DNA from: Pectobacterium atrosepticum
GTDB lineage: Bacteria > Pseudomonadota > Gammaproteobacteria > Enterobacterales > Enterobacteriaceae
Direction: 5' to 3'
NCBI GenBank assembly: GCA_019056595.1
Contig: CP036163.1
Location: 558,001 to 622,000, forward strand
DNA: 64,000 nucleotides
In this document: positions 29,510 through 38,382 of the stretch, piece after piece
How positions within the stretch are numbered: position 1 is the first letter of the stretch
Layout of the letters: each line of letters opens with the position of its first letter
The notes under the pieces: model-generated
Databases searched by the model: none
What the model was told of the DNA's origin: nothing
What the model saw: the letters and a program-made list of their open reading frames with translations, nothing else
Position numbers and translations under genes: made by a program

Positions 29510-29720
29510 TGATGATGGCCTTTGCCAAACCGTGCTTAACGCTCAACAGTTGCCCGACCGCCCAGTTGGCATTGGAATAATCCATACTGGCTTCAAAAAA
29601 AGCGTAGCTATCAGCCTGACTGGCACCGCCTTCGGCAACATTCAGAGCAATATCATCCAGTTGCTGCTGCGAATCGACCAGGTGCGCGTCAAGGCGGCGC
29701 TGAATGGGGTTAAGGGACAT
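29496..29720 (-). CDS. hrpF: HrpF, small type III secretion protein
   Basis: 74 residues, helical, first gene of the hrpF-hrpG-hrcC-hrpT-hrpV operon, about 62 bases downstream of its hrp box. In Hrp1 systems HrpF interacts with the HrpA pilin and is needed for secretion (co-chaperone-like). Identified by size, position and the N-terminal MSLNPIQRRLDAHL helix. Confidence 0.85.
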   Translation of the reverse strand: MSLNPIQRRLDAHLVDSQQQLDDIALNVAEGGASQADSYAFFEASMDYSNANWAVGQLLSVKHGLAKAIINDFN

Positions 29721-29781
29721 AGCACGTTCTCCTCATAAGGTATTTTTCTCACAAAACAGGTTTCGGTCGCTGACCTGATAG

Positions 29782-29809
29782 TGAGTGGTTAACCCTGGCG
29801 TGCAGTTCC
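29782..29809 (-). promoter_or_regulatory. hrp box (HrpL promoter) of the hrpF-hrcC operon
   Basis: Minus strand GGAACT-N15-CCACTCA, with the common GGAACT variant of the -35 half. It lies in the short gap between hrpE and hrpF. Confidence 0.88.
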
Positions 29810-29827
29810 CATTGGCAAACGATGATT

Positions 29828-30430
29828 TCACATAGCAGCGGCGGAGTGATTGGGAGGAATGAGCTGCTGTGTCGCCTGCCGCCAGTTCAGCGACATCACG
29901 CCATGCGCCGTGATCAGCTTCATGGCATCGTTATCCAATGCCTCATCGCTGGCGAGACGCCACTCCAAATGTGGATGCGCGTCCAGCCAATGTTGCACAT
30001 CGGCAAGCTGACCGGGATGGCAGTACAGCGTTCCTCGGCTCTCCCCCTGCTGTTGTTTCAGCAACTGTCGCAATAAGGCATGATGGCGTGACGGCGTAGG
30101 CGTTTTATCCAGCAAGTGCGCCAATGCATCGCGCAGCAGTTGTCCGGCTTGCGTAATCATGGTCTGCTCAAGGCGCATCCTGTCTTGCCGAACGCCCAGC
30201 AGTAATGCGTTTGCCTGCTGCCAGAACGCAGCTTCTGCATTTTCTACCGCCTGTTCGCAGAGCGTTCCAGCACGATTGTGCGCCTGTGCCACGATCGTCT
30301 CTGCCTGTACAGTGGCTTCTTCCCAGAGTGTCCGACTGCGACGATGCGCCGCAACCCGCTCCGCCGGAATAATCACCGCTTCATCTCGACTTGCGCCGGG
30401 TAATGTCACAAACATCTTTGTCGTCAGCAT
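29828..30430 (-). CDS. hrpE: HrpE (SctL), ATPase stator/regulator
   Basis: 200-residue FliH/YscL-family protein that tethers the HrcN ATPase to the sorting platform. A central Ala/Gln/Glu-rich helical stretch (about 25-100) is followed by a globular C-terminal domain. The start has AAGGAC 5 bases upstream. Last gene of the hrpA operon. Confidence 0.9.
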   Translation of the reverse strand: MLTTKMFVTLPGASRDEAVIIPAERVAAHRRSRTLWEEATVQAETIVAQAHNRAGTLCEQAVENAEAAFWQQANALLLGVRQDRMRLEQTMITQAGQLLRDALAHLLDKTPTPSRHHALLRQLLKQQQGESRGTLYCHPGQLADVQHWLDAHPHLEWRLASDEALDNDAMKLITAHGVMSLNWRQATQQLIPPNHSAAAM

Positions 30431-30467
30431 GCTTCGTCCTTAGCAAAATGAATAAAAATGAGGAGGG

Positions 30468-31100
30468 TTATGCGGGGGTTGATGCCTTCCAGATTAGGGC
30501 ATCGCACAGCGCATTCAGCCGGGCGGCGGGTAATGACACTGCTGGAGCCTGACAGTGGGTTCCCCAATCACGGGAACAATCATATGGAAAGAGCAATCGC
30601 AGACGCGGCCAGCACGCTTCGCCATAGCGAACGCGCAACAGCATCAAGGCGTCCTGGTCGCGTGATGTCGAGGGATCCGGTGATGATTGAGCAGAAAAAG
30701 CAGCCGGTGTCGGTAGCCACAAACCGGGCCGCAGCGCCTTTGCCAGCCGTTCACACCATATGCCCTCTGCGTCAGAGTGATTCGGTTCACGTATGGGCTG
30801 GCACACCCGTGCCATCAGGTGTAATACCGTTTCCCGCTGCGCCGTATCCAGAGTCCCCAGTTGCATCAGCGAGGCAAGCGGATCCGGCGGTAAGACCAAC
30901 GGCAGAGAGAAATAGCGATTAAGCTGTACGGCGTTCACATGCAGCCAGTCGCGACGCCGTGGCGAATCAGGCAACATAACGCCCCCCGTCCACCAACTGG
31001 GGTCCGCTTGTAACAGACAGTCCTTTACCCACCAGGTCAGCCACGCAAGCGGTGTGATGCCATCCGATTCGCGCCCTCTGGTTTGCTCTTGTGTTGTCAT
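30468..31100 (-). CDS. hrpD: HrpD (SctK-like), sorting-platform accessory protein
   Basis: 210-residue cytoplasmic protein between hrcJ and hrpE, the usual place of hrpD. A longer open frame reaches 31217, but the ATG at 31100 overlaps the hrcJ stop (ATGA), so I use it. Trp- and Leu-rich, with an HVNAVQLNRYFSLP-like region shared by HrpD/SctK proteins. Role in the export platform is inferred from family and position. Confidence 0.87.
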   Translation of the reverse strand: MTTQEQTRGRESDGITPLAWLTWWVKDCLLQADPSWWTGGVMLPDSPRRRDWLHVNAVQLNRYFSLPLVLPPDPLASLMQLGTLDTAQRETVLHLMARVCQPIREPNHSDAEGIWCERLAKALRPGLWLPTPAAFSAQSSPDPSTSRDQDALMLLRVRYGEACWPRLRLLFPYDCSRDWGTHCQAPAVSLPAARLNALCDALIWKASTPA

Positions 31101-31864
31101 TGTGACGACGACGCCCTCGCTTTTTTCTGCTGCCATTGTCGCAGGTAAGGCGAGCCAATACGCCAGCCTAATAGCCCAGCCAGCACTAGGCCAAATAGCC
31201 CAGCGCTCCACTGCCAACGACGCATTTCATCCGGCGTCAGCGTGAACGGCCCCAGCGTAACGACGGGGATCGTGTCCTGATACGGTTCTGCCGGAACAAA
31301 AACGATCGCCAGTTCTTTATCGTCCTTACCAGACAGACCGGGAATACTGCTGGCGACCATCCGACGGATACGCGGCTCCATCCCATCCGGTTCCAGTTCG
31401 GCACGATATTTAATAAATACCGCTGCTGAGGCGGGCTGAACCGGTTCGCCGGGCGCGATACGCTCGGGCAACACCACATGCACTCGCGCCACCATCACGC
31501 CATCGATCTGCGCCAGCGTCGCTTCGACTTCCTGCGACAAGGCATAGATATAGCGGGCTCGCTCTTCCAGCGGCGTCGAGATCACACCGCTTTTCTGAAA
31601 AACTTCCCCCAGATTAGTGCGCGACTGCTTCGGTAAACCCGCCGCATTTAGAATGTTGACGGCGCGTTCCATATTTTTTGCATCGATCACCAGCGTGACG
31701 CCGGTTTTCTCAACCCGTTTCTCCGCACCGATCTGATAGCGGCCAAGCATTGAAATCGCTTCGTTGGCATCGTTCTCCGACAGCCCGCGATTCAGCTCAA
31801 TCGGCTCACCGCAGCCAGCCAATAATCCGATCAGCAGGAGCAACACTCGCTTATCTATTTTCAT
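31097..31864 (-). CDS. hrcJ: HrcJ (SctJ), inner-membrane ring lipoprotein
   Basis: 255-residue YscJ/PrgK-family lipoprotein forming the periplasmic ring of the injectisome. Signal peptide with lipobox LLAGC, YscJ domain (about 20-200: LYRGLSENDANE-like LNRGLSENDANEAISML, VHVVLPERIAP, SASVFIKY-like) and a single C-terminal membrane segment (about 218-240). Confidence 0.96.
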   Translation of the reverse strand: MKIDKRVLLLLIGLLAGCGEPIELNRGLSENDANEAISMLGRYQIGAEKRVEKTGVTLVIDAKNMERAVNILNAAGLPKQSRTNLGEVFQKSGVISTPLEERARYIYALSQEVEATLAQIDGVMVARVHVVLPERIAPGEPVQPASAAVFIKYRAELEPDGMEPRIRRMVASSIPGLSGKDDKELAIVFVPAEPYQDTIPVVTLGPFTLTPDEMRRWQWSAGLFGLVLAGLLGWRIGSPYLRQWQQKKARASSSQ

Positions 31865-31870
31865 AGGCCG

Positions 31871-32242
31871 CTACTGTAAGTTGGTGAGTTTTTCCAGACT
31901 TTGCACACTTTTCGCCACCAGTTTGGCGCTCAGCAAGCTTTCCAGATAGAACGACGACAGTGTTCGGGTTGCATCCAGTACATCCTTTGGATTATTGGAA
32001 CGCATCGCCTGGCTGACGTCGCGTTCGGCGGATTTGAAGACGCCGTTCAATCCCTGAGATTTTTCCGCCAGCGCACCCAGCCACTGACTGTTACCGCTTC
32101 CTGCCGTCATCGGTGCCGATGACAACGCCGCACTAAACCAGGAAACATCCTGATCGTTGGCAGAAAAGGAAAAAGACGTGCCGTTGTCCGCCAGCGGAGC
32201 ATCCCCCGGCTGAGGCAACGTACTGGCGTGGTTGATTTTCAT
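31871..32242 (-). CDS. hrpB: HrpB (SctI), inner rod protein
   Basis: 123-residue small helical protein forming the inner rod or adaptor beneath the pilus. The open frame extends to 32593 across hrpA in another frame, but the start is best placed at 32242 (MKINHASTLPQPG), giving normal HrpB size. The C-terminal helices (ATRTLSSFYLESLLSAKLVAK) match the HrpB/YscI type. It follows hrpA after a hairpin that may attenuate transcription. Confidence 0.9.
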   Translation of the reverse strand: MKINHASTLPQPGDAPLADNGTSFSFSANDQDVSWFSAALSSAPMTAGSGNSQWLGALAEKSQGLNGVFKSAERDVSQAMRSNNPKDVLDATRTLSSFYLESLLSAKLVAKSVQSLEKLTNLQ

Positions 32243-32265
32243 GGTGTGGATTCCATCGCGGACGG

Positions 32266-32297
32266 GATAAAAATAAAGCCGGAGCATAGCCCCGGCT
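32266..32297 (-). terminator. Intra-operon terminator-like hairpin between hrpA and hrpB
   Basis: Minus strand: AGCCGG...CCGGCT stem extended past one mismatch to about 9 bases, then TTTATTTTTAT. It looks like a rho-independent terminator 13 bases past the hrpA stop and is probably leaky, since hrpB-hrcJ-hrpD-hrpE have no other visible promoter. Confidence 0.8.
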
Positions 32298-32310
32298 CGT
32301 TGACTCACGA

Positions 32311-32517
32311 TCAGAACTGGATAGCTTTCGCCGCTTTCTGCCCAGAGTTCAGTGATTTGGAGGCAGAATCCATCTGACCATCCAGAATGGAGTTTTCCGT
32401 ATCCAACGCAATTTTCTGTGCCTGCGCGCCTGCTGCACGAGTCAGAGAACCGGCCATCGCGGTATCCAGAGTCTGAGAAGCCGCCTGAGATGCAACCTGA
32501 GAAAGTCCTAAAGCCAT
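32311..32517 (-). CDS. hrpA: HrpA, Hrp pilus subunit
   Basis: 68-residue type III pilin: small, Ala/Ser/Gln-rich, no Cys, entirely helical-looking, with a conserved C-terminal region (DSASKSLNSGQKAAKAIQF). First gene after the hrp box at 32594-32621 and followed by a terminator-like hairpin, consistent with very high expression relative to downstream genes. Confidence 0.94.
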   Translation of the reverse strand: MALGLSQVASQAASQTLDTAMAGSLTRAAGAQAQKIALDTENSILDGQMDSASKSLNSGQKAAKAIQF

Positions 32518-32593
32518 GATATATCTCCAAATATGATGAATGTTTACGGTAGTGAACTGTCATGCTGTACATACAGTCATCTTGTTCATTCAT

Positions 32594-32621
32594 TAAGTAG
32601 AGATCGGGCTGGAGGAGTTCC
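32594..32621 (-). promoter_or_regulatory. hrp box (HrpL promoter) of the hrpA operon
   Basis: Minus strand GGAACT-N15-CTACTTA; one base off in the -10 half (CTAC for CCAC). 76 bases upstream of the hrpA ATG. Confidence 0.85.
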
Positions 32622-32810
32622 CGCTGAAAGGAAATTCTTTCGGGAAATCGTATTCGAGGGGAAGAACTAGGCTGGTTTTATCAACCTTTCCGACCGTTAG
32701 CTAGCGACCATTTTCCTTTAAAATAGCAAAGACCACGACTGCGTCTGCCGAAAACGCACGCGTGGTTTTGATTTGTAGGATCGTTTACGCCATTCTTCTG
32801 CCCCTGAATA

Positions 32811-34478
32811 ATGGCTGATAAACGCTGTACCGTTGGCAAGGATGCGATATCTGAATCTATGCCGCTTTTATTTCCGTCATGCTGCCGGATGATCGCTATG
32901 CTCGCCTTAACGACGAATACTGGATTGTGGTTCAGACTGGTTTCAATTTCACTTGGCAGCGCATTGCTAGCCCTGTTACTTGGGCAAGCCATTGTCGCCA
33001 GGATGGAACAAACACAACTACTGCACTATAGCGAGGAGGTACTCGATCAGGGAATCGCCGTCGCGAATGAAGGCCGGGAAACCATCAACCGGGTTCTGAC
33101 GCTGAATAACACCCCGTGCTCCAGTGCCGATCTAAAAGAATTACGCCTGATCTCTTTTTACTCCGTTTATCTACGCGATATCGGACGTATCAAAAATAAT
33201 TATCTCATCTGCTCTGCTGGCTGGGGGATGCTCAATCCTCCTATTTATCTGCTGCCACCGAACCTGACGACGCCGGATGGCGTGCAACTGTGGACCGCAA
33301 TGAAGGATGTGGTTGATCCACGTATTACCGCAGATATGGCAAGCCTCAACGGTGTGGTCACCATCACCGCCGCCGCTGCATTTCGCCGTTTCACTCAGCC
33401 GCCGGCCGAGCATAGTGCGATGCTACTCACACGTAATCTGGACCATGTTTATCAAAAATTTGGCGACATTGATCTGCCTGCGTTTAGGCAAACACGGCAG
33501 CAGAATAACGCGTGGCTGACCATGGGAAAACGCCAGACGTTTTTCTGTGCGCAGAACCGAGATATCTGCGTACTGGCTCAGTTGGATTCCGCAGGTATTC
33601 TGTATCACCCTTGGTATGTCATCGCTTCTCTTCTGTTTCTCGGTTTGCTGATTGGTGCCAGCTCTACCTTCTCCTATCAGCTCTACTACGATCGGCATCA
33701 GGCTTTGCCATCACAGCTAAAACGCGCGATCAAACACCAACGGTTTCAGGTGCATTATCAGCCTCTGATCAGCCTGCCACAGCGTGCCATTATTGGCGTA
33801 GAAGCATTGGCCCGCTGGAGAAACGAGCACGGCGACAACGTCTCGCCGGAATACTTCATCAATATTGCAGAAGAAATGGGCTATTTACCGGAGCTCACTC
33901 GGATCATTACGCGTCAGGCATTGCATGATATGCAGCCGTACCTCACGCAGGAGCCCCCCTTCCTTCTCAGTATTAATCTGTCGGTAACCGATATTGTTTC
34001 GCCTGACTATCACCATTTCCTACAGAAGATGTGTGACGAACTGGGGATAGACAGAGCGCGTATCATGTTAGAACTTACCGAGCGGTCGAGCACATCCCAC
34101 CAGACGCTGGCCAACGGTCTTGAGGCATTACGACGCGAGGGCTATAAGGTTGCGCTTGATGATTTCGGCACGGGGTATTCCAATCTGGATTATCTGAGCC
34201 ACTTACCGTTTGATATGATCAAAATCGACAAAGTTTTCGTCGGTGCCATTGGTACGGACTCGGTTAATGCCGCCATGGCGGACCTGCTCTTCACCCTGGT
34301 CAAAAAACTGGACGTCCCCGTAATTATCGAAGGGGTAGAAACACGCGAGCAGGCCGCTTATATCCTTCAGCAGTGCCCTTCAGCGATGATACAAGGATGG
34401 TATTTCAGTAAAGCGGTAGCATTATGCGATCTACCAGATATCCATCACTATCAGTGCCCACCGATAGAAACGGCGTAA
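32811..34478 (+). CDS. Membrane-bound EAL-domain c-di-GMP phosphodiesterase with CSS-motif sensor
   Basis: Up to 555 residues. An N-terminal membrane anchor (about 38-60), a periplasmic CSS-motif region (CSSADLKEL near residue 105), a second membrane segment (about 265-290) and a C-terminal EAL domain (about 295-545) with EAL, the catalytic-type motifs LDDFGTGYSN and IKIDKVFV and a late IIEGVE. Expected to hydrolyse c-di-GMP to pGpG. The redox-sensitive CSS domain type is known to respond to disulfide state. It diverges from hrpA, converges on hrpS and has no hrp box. No good ribosome site precedes 32811; internal ATGs at 32859, 32892 or 32898 remain possible starts. Confidence 0.88.
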   Translation: MADKRCTVGKDAISESMPLLFPSCCRMIAMLALTTNTGLWFRLVSISLGSALLALLLGQAIVARMEQTQLLHYSEEVLDQGIAVANEGRETINRVLTLNNTPCSSADLKELRLISFYSVYLRDIGRIKNNYLICSAGWGMLNPPIYLLPPNLTTPDGVQLWTAMKDVVDPRITADMASLNGVVTITAAAAFRRFTQPPAEHSAMLLTRNLDHVYQKFGDIDLPAFRQTRQQNNAWLTMGKRQTFFCAQNRDICVLAQLDSAGILYHPWYVIASLLFLGLLIGASSTFSYQLYYDRHQALPSQLKRAIKHQRFQVHYQPLISLPQRAIIGVEALARWRNEHGDNVSPEYFINIAEEMGYLPELTRIITRQALHDMQPYLTQEPPFLLSINLSVTDIVSPDYHHFLQKMCDELGIDRARIMLELTERSSTSHQTLANGLEALRREGYKVALDDFGTGYSNLDYLSHLPFDMIKIDKVFVGAIGTDSVNAAMADLLFTLVKKLDVPVIIEGVETREQAAYILQQCPSAMIQGWYFSKAVALCDLPDIHHYQCPPIETA

Positions 34479-34483
34479 CCTGA

Positions 34484-34515
34484 AAGTAGGTCTACCGTCA
34501 AAGGTAGACCTACTT
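34484..34515. terminator. Convergent terminator between the EAL gene and hrpS
   Basis: Perfect 13-base stem AAGTAGGTCTACC/GGTAGACCTACTT with a 6-base loop; serves both converging genes, though T tracts are short. Confidence 0.75.
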
Positions 34516-34537
34516 CCATCGTCCACGGTATATGGGT

Positions 34538-34563
34538 GTTTAAACGATCGGTTTAAACGATCG
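34538..34563. repeat. Tandem 13-base repeat GTTTAAACGATCG x2
   Basis: Two perfect head-to-tail copies just past the hrpS 3' end; each contains the palindromes GTTTAAAC and CGATCG. No function known to me. Confidence 0.8.
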
Positions 34564-34574
34564 TCATGCGTTTA

Positions 34575-35639
34575 TCATGCCTGACACGTTTCCCCGCCCC
34601 CTGCGCACATTTCTCGCACCGTCACGTTAAGCACTTTCAGGCGATGGTAGAGCGTTCGTTTGGGGATCCCCAACTCCACAATCACATCGTCAATACAGTG
34701 GCCGTGGCGGCGCAGCGCATCCTGAATCAGAAACTTTTCAATCCGCTTTAAACGGTCTTTGAGCTGCAAAGGGCGTGGATGCAGTAGTTGTTGAATTTCA
34801 GCCAAGGGCGACAGCCCCATTGCCCAGCGATCGGCCGCCGCTTTCAGCTCACGGATATTGCCCGGCCAGCTGTGGGTCAGCAGTTGCTCGTCAATTTCCG
34901 CCGTCATCGGCGGCAATGTCATCCGCAGGCGTACCGCCGCTTCCTGACTAAAACGCTGAAACAGCGGCAGAATGAGATCACTGCGGGAACGCAGAGTCGG
35001 CAACTGAATTTTTACCGTATCCAGACGGAAATAAAGATCGCGTCGAAACAATCCTTTCTCTACCAGTTGCAGCAGCGGTGTTTGCGTCGCCACAATCACA
35101 CGCATATCTACGGGGGTGAACTGAGTACTCCCCAGCCGCTTAACGCCGCGGCTTTCCAGCACGCGTAACATCTTGGCTTGCAGCGTCATGGGCATGCTGT
35201 CGATCTCATCCAAAAACAGTATTCCCTTGTCTGCACTTTCAAGATAACCGGCGCGGGAGCGGTTAGCGCCGGTATACGCACCCGATACCACGCCAAACAG
35301 CTCGCTTTCAGCCAGATTTTCCGGCACAGCGGCACAGTTCACCGCCACCAAAGGGCCGCTGCATTGAGAAATTTGATGGATCCGGTTTGCCAGCGTGTCT
35401 TTCCCCGTACCCGTTTCACCTTCGAGAACGATGTCGACATTGAGAGGAGCAATAACATTGATGATTGGCGACAACGATGAGTGAATATCCTCAGCCGTGT
35501 AGGTGGAATAGCTCGACGGTAACGAGGAATATTCGAGTGATCGGTTTGCTAATGGGGGATTTTCTAATGCTGAATTCTCTGATGATGAATGTCTTAATGA
35601 TGAATAGTGCTGTCTGTCCTGACGGTAATGATTGTTCAT
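34575..35639 (-). CDS. hrpS: HrpS, sigma-54 enhancer-binding activator of hrpL
   Basis: 354 residues. AAA+ domain (about 50-290) with Walker A GETGTGKD (74-81), the sigma-54 contact loop as GAYTGA (120-125) and Walker B ILFLDEID (140-147); a C-terminal Fis-type HTH (about 310-345). There is no receiver domain, as usual for HrpS, so activity must be set by level or by HrpV/HrpG. The first 48 residues are unusually Ser/Asn/Leu-rich and repetitive. AGGAG lies 7 bases from the ATG. It should activate hrpL through the sigma-54 promoter at 38970-38984. Confidence 0.95.
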   Translation of the reverse strand: MNNHYRQDRQHYSSLRHSSSENSALENPPLANRSLEYSSLPSSYSTYTAEDIHSSLSPIINVIAPLNVDIVLEGETGTGKDTLANRIHQISQCSGPLVAVNCAAVPENLAESELFGVVSGAYTGANRSRAGYLESADKGILFLDEIDSMPMTLQAKMLRVLESRGVKRLGSTQFTPVDMRVIVATQTPLLQLVEKGLFRRDLYFRLDTVKIQLPTLRSRSDLILPLFQRFSQEAAVRLRMTLPPMTAEIDEQLLTHSWPGNIRELKAAADRWAMGLSPLAEIQQLLHPRPLQLKDRLKRIEKFLIQDALRRHGHCIDDVIVELGIPKRTLYHRLKVLNVTVREMCAGGGETCQA

Positions 35640-35993
35640 TAACTACTCCTGGGGCCCAAACGGGCTAACTCACTGCTTTCCATAACGTGGGGCGAACCAC
35701 CGCATTTCTCCGCGTAGCGCACACCGATTCATCACTGGTGGAACGATGACAATCATTACCGTCATTGAATAATGAAACCATCAGGCATCGCTGAACATCA
35801 GGTAGGAATTTCAGAGGGATTTGTAGGGAAATGACTACAAACAATCGGCCAAAATTAGTAAAAACAGCCCGTTACTCTTCCAGATGATTCGCAGGAAAAC
35901 GAAAAGGGATTGTCAGGAAAACGTTAGCTTCAGCAAAAGGGATTCATCGACTGTTGAATCCCTTTTATCTGTTATCGTCTCGGGCTCCCATTG
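35640..35993. other. hrpS upstream region
   Basis: About 350 bases between hrpS and hrpY, both minus strand. Contains the hrpY terminator at 35935-35966 and should contain the hrpS promoter and HrpY binding site, neither of which I can pinpoint. No hrp box or gene seen. Confidence 0.6.
35935..35966 (-). terminator. hrpXY terminator
   Basis: Perfect 12-base stem AAAAGGGATTCA/TGAATCCCTTTT with an 8-base loop and flanking A/T, 28 bases past the hrpY stop. Confidence 0.88.
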
Positions 35994-36635
35994 CTAGGGA
36001 ATGAGCTTCTTGCTAAAGACGTATTTAACAATCTCCACATTGGTACTGAACTGCATTTTTTCCATCAGGCGCGCTTTGTGGGTACTGACCGTTTTGTTGC
36101 TGATGGCCAGCTCATTGGCGATGGTGTTAATCCCCATCCCCTGCGCAAACATAATCATGATTTGGTGCTCTCTGGCCGTCAGGACGTCGTGCTCGGCTCT
36201 GCCGCCCTCGGTATAATGAGAAAAAACCAGCTGCCCGGCAATGGTGTGATCGATATAGCGGGCGCCCTGCGCCACACGACGGATCGCCGCCAGCAGCGCC
36301 TCTGGGTCTTTATCTTTGGTGATGTAGCCTCTGGCACCGCTTTTCAGGGCATGCTGTGCAATCTGCGCCTCGCTGTACATGCTGAGCACCAAAATCGGCA
36401 GACGCGGATATTGCGCCACTACGCGCGAAATCAGCGCTTCACCGCTGATACCGGGCATCGACATATCCAGCAGCAGCAAATCGGGTGCCACGCTGCGCAA
36501 CTGCGCCAGCACCTGTGCTCCGTTTCCGGCTTCAGCGACGACGCTCAGCGAGTCATCCAGCGCGAAGATCTGCTTGAGTCCTTCACGCATAATGACGTGA
36601 TCGTCTGCGATCATTAAACGTATTTGTTTGTCCAT
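35994..36635 (-). CDS. hrpY: HrpY, NarL/FixJ-type response regulator
   Basis: 213 residues. Receiver domain (about 5-120) with acidic pocket DD (11-12), phospho-acceptor Asp57 in LLLLDMSMPG and Lys near 109 (TKDKDPEAL); C-terminal LuxR-type HTH (about 145-205: LTAREHQIMIMFAQGMGINTIA). Partner of HrpX; in soft-rot bacteria HrpX/HrpY activate hrpS. The gene follows hrpX by about 36 bases. Confidence 0.95.
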   Translation of the reverse strand: MDKQIRLMIADDHVIMREGLKQIFALDDSLSVVAEAGNGAQVLAQLRSVAPDLLLLDMSMPGISGEALISRVVAQYPRLPILVLSMYSEAQIAQHALKSGARGYITKDKDPEALLAAIRRVAQGARYIDHTIAGQLVFSHYTEGGRAEHDVLTAREHQIMIMFAQGMGINTIANELAISNKTVSTHKARLMEKMQFSTNVEIVKYVFSKKLIP

Positions 36636-36671
36636 CGCTCATTTCTTCCTTTTGTTATTCTTGTTCCGCGA

Positions 36672-38141
36672 TTAACGGAGATAGCCATTTTTAGGAAACG
36701 TTAACTGCACCTGCGTGCCTTTGCCGGGTGCACTTTCAATGATGACTTCGCCCCCCAGCATGCGACCTCGCTCTTTCATACTCATAAGACCGAAGGCGTT
36801 TTTATTTTTCGCGCGGGAATCAAACCCTTTACCGTTGTCTTTGATACACAGCACAACGCAGTCCTGCTGATTTTCCAGCGTAATGATCACCTGTGTGGCA
36901 GCAGCATAACGCGCCACATTGGTCAACGACTCCTGAGCGACACGAAATGCCGCGGTAGTGCTTTCATCATTAAGTGCCAACGTTTCCCCCGGCGTTCGCA
37001 ACAGGCAGGTTGCACTGTAGTGTCGGTTAAATTCGTCGCACAGCCATTCCAGCGCAGGCGTGAGCCCCATATTTAATACATTCGGCCTGAGTCGCGTCAA
37101 GACATTACGCACCACCTGAATCGTTTGGTCAGTCAGTTGCATCAACTTTTGCAGATGCGCCTGCATCTCTGGATTTTTCTTGGCAAAGCACATGCGCATC
37201 AGCGACAGGCTCATGCGAATCGTGGTCAGGTGTTGCCCAAGCTCATCGTGAATTTCCTGTGCGATATGCTTGCGCTCTTCCTCGCGTGAAATCTCACGCT
37301 GGCGTGCCAGTAAGCGCAGTTGCATATGTGAATCGGCCAGCGTCTTCTCCGCATAGCGAATGGCGGTAATGTCCCGCCCCACGGTCAGAATGGAAACCAG
37401 AGCGCCACGCTGATCGAACTCCGGCACGCAGCGAATATGGTGAATGCTTTGATGACGCTGATCGCCTTTCCCTAGCTCTTCCATCACTTCGCCTTCCGCG
37501 CTGCTGCGGGTATCGACAACCTGCTGCACCAACTGTTCCATGCGGATGGCACACCCCGCTCCGGGCATCAACTCCGTAATCATTCGGCCTCGAAGTTGCT
37601 CTACGGTAAATTCCAAATGTTTCAAACTGGCGGGATTGGCATACAGGCAATTCAGGCTGGGATCGAAGCGAATAATCAAATCCGGTGAATTTTCTACCAG
37701 CGCGCGAAATTCCTGATCTCGCGCGTAAGCTAACTGTTCGATATGTTTACGTTCCCTGATATCTCTGACTACACACATGCTGTAGCTGCGTCCTTTATGT
37801 TGGAAATGCGTTAGATTGACCTCGACTGGAATAGTCATACCGTAGCGAGTGAGGTGCCGGGTTTCAAAAGTGGTACCCACGCCAGATTCATACTCCAGCA
37901 ACCAATCGGGCGAGCGATGCTCGGCGGCCCAGCAGGGATCGATATCAACCACACTCAGATGCATAAACTCCGTGATGCTGTAGCCCAGCGTCTGACTGGC
38001 AGCCTCATTGACATAACAGAAACGCTGATCTGCATTGACGATATAAATCGCATCCTTGATACGGCCAAACGCAAAATCTACTAGCTCCAGTTCGGGGGCC
38101 TTGGTTTGTTCATCGGAACGAAAAGGTTGGGTAAACATCAT
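36672..38141 (-). CDS. hrpX: HrpX, cytoplasmic PAS sensor histidine kinase
   Basis: 489 residues with the start placed at 38141: AAGGAG lies 6 bases upstream of that ATG, and the open frame upstream of it is not preceded by a ribosome site. Two PAS domains (about 20-135 and 145-260) precede a NarX-type dimerisation/phospho-acceptor helix (EIHDELGQHL, His near 298) and a C-terminal HATPase with DNGKGF. No membrane segment, so it senses an internal signal. Phosphorylates HrpY. Confidence 0.94.
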   Translation of the reverse strand: MMFTQPFRSDEQTKAPELELVDFAFGRIKDAIYIVNADQRFCYVNEAASQTLGYSITEFMHLSVVDIDPCWAAEHRSPDWLLEYESGVGTTFETRHLTRYGMTIPVEVNLTHFQHKGRSYSMCVVRDIRERKHIEQLAYARDQEFRALVENSPDLIIRFDPSLNCLYANPASLKHLEFTVEQLRGRMITELMPGAGCAIRMEQLVQQVVDTRSSAEGEVMEELGKGDQRHQSIHHIRCVPEFDQRGALVSILTVGRDITAIRYAEKTLADSHMQLRLLARQREISREEERKHIAQEIHDELGQHLTTIRMSLSLMRMCFAKKNPEMQAHLQKLMQLTDQTIQVVRNVLTRLRPNVLNMGLTPALEWLCDEFNRHYSATCLLRTPGETLALNDESTTAAFRVAQESLTNVARYAAATQVIITLENQQDCVVLCIKDNGKGFDSRAKNKNAFGLMSMKERGRMLGGEVIIESAPGKGTQVQLTFPKNGYLR

Positions 38142-38382
38142 TGCCATCTCCTTATTTTGAATTAAGACATTGGTGCAGCCACCCGCGGTGCAGGTAGCGC
38201 AATACGGCGTCTCAACATTCCAGAAGATGGACAGGAAACCCTGCAACGGCTAAACGCGACCTGATATCACAACGTGCGACCTACGTCCTGAGCGGCAACC
38301 GCCCTATTGAATCAGGCGGTCACCACATCAAGCAGTGAAAAACGGCGGCGGCAGACACGTCCTTTCGTCCCGTGGGATAGCG

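Noticed and set aside
32243-32593. N-terminal extension of hrpB across hrpA
   Set aside because: It runs through hrpA in another frame; the ATG at 32242 gives the usual HrpB size.
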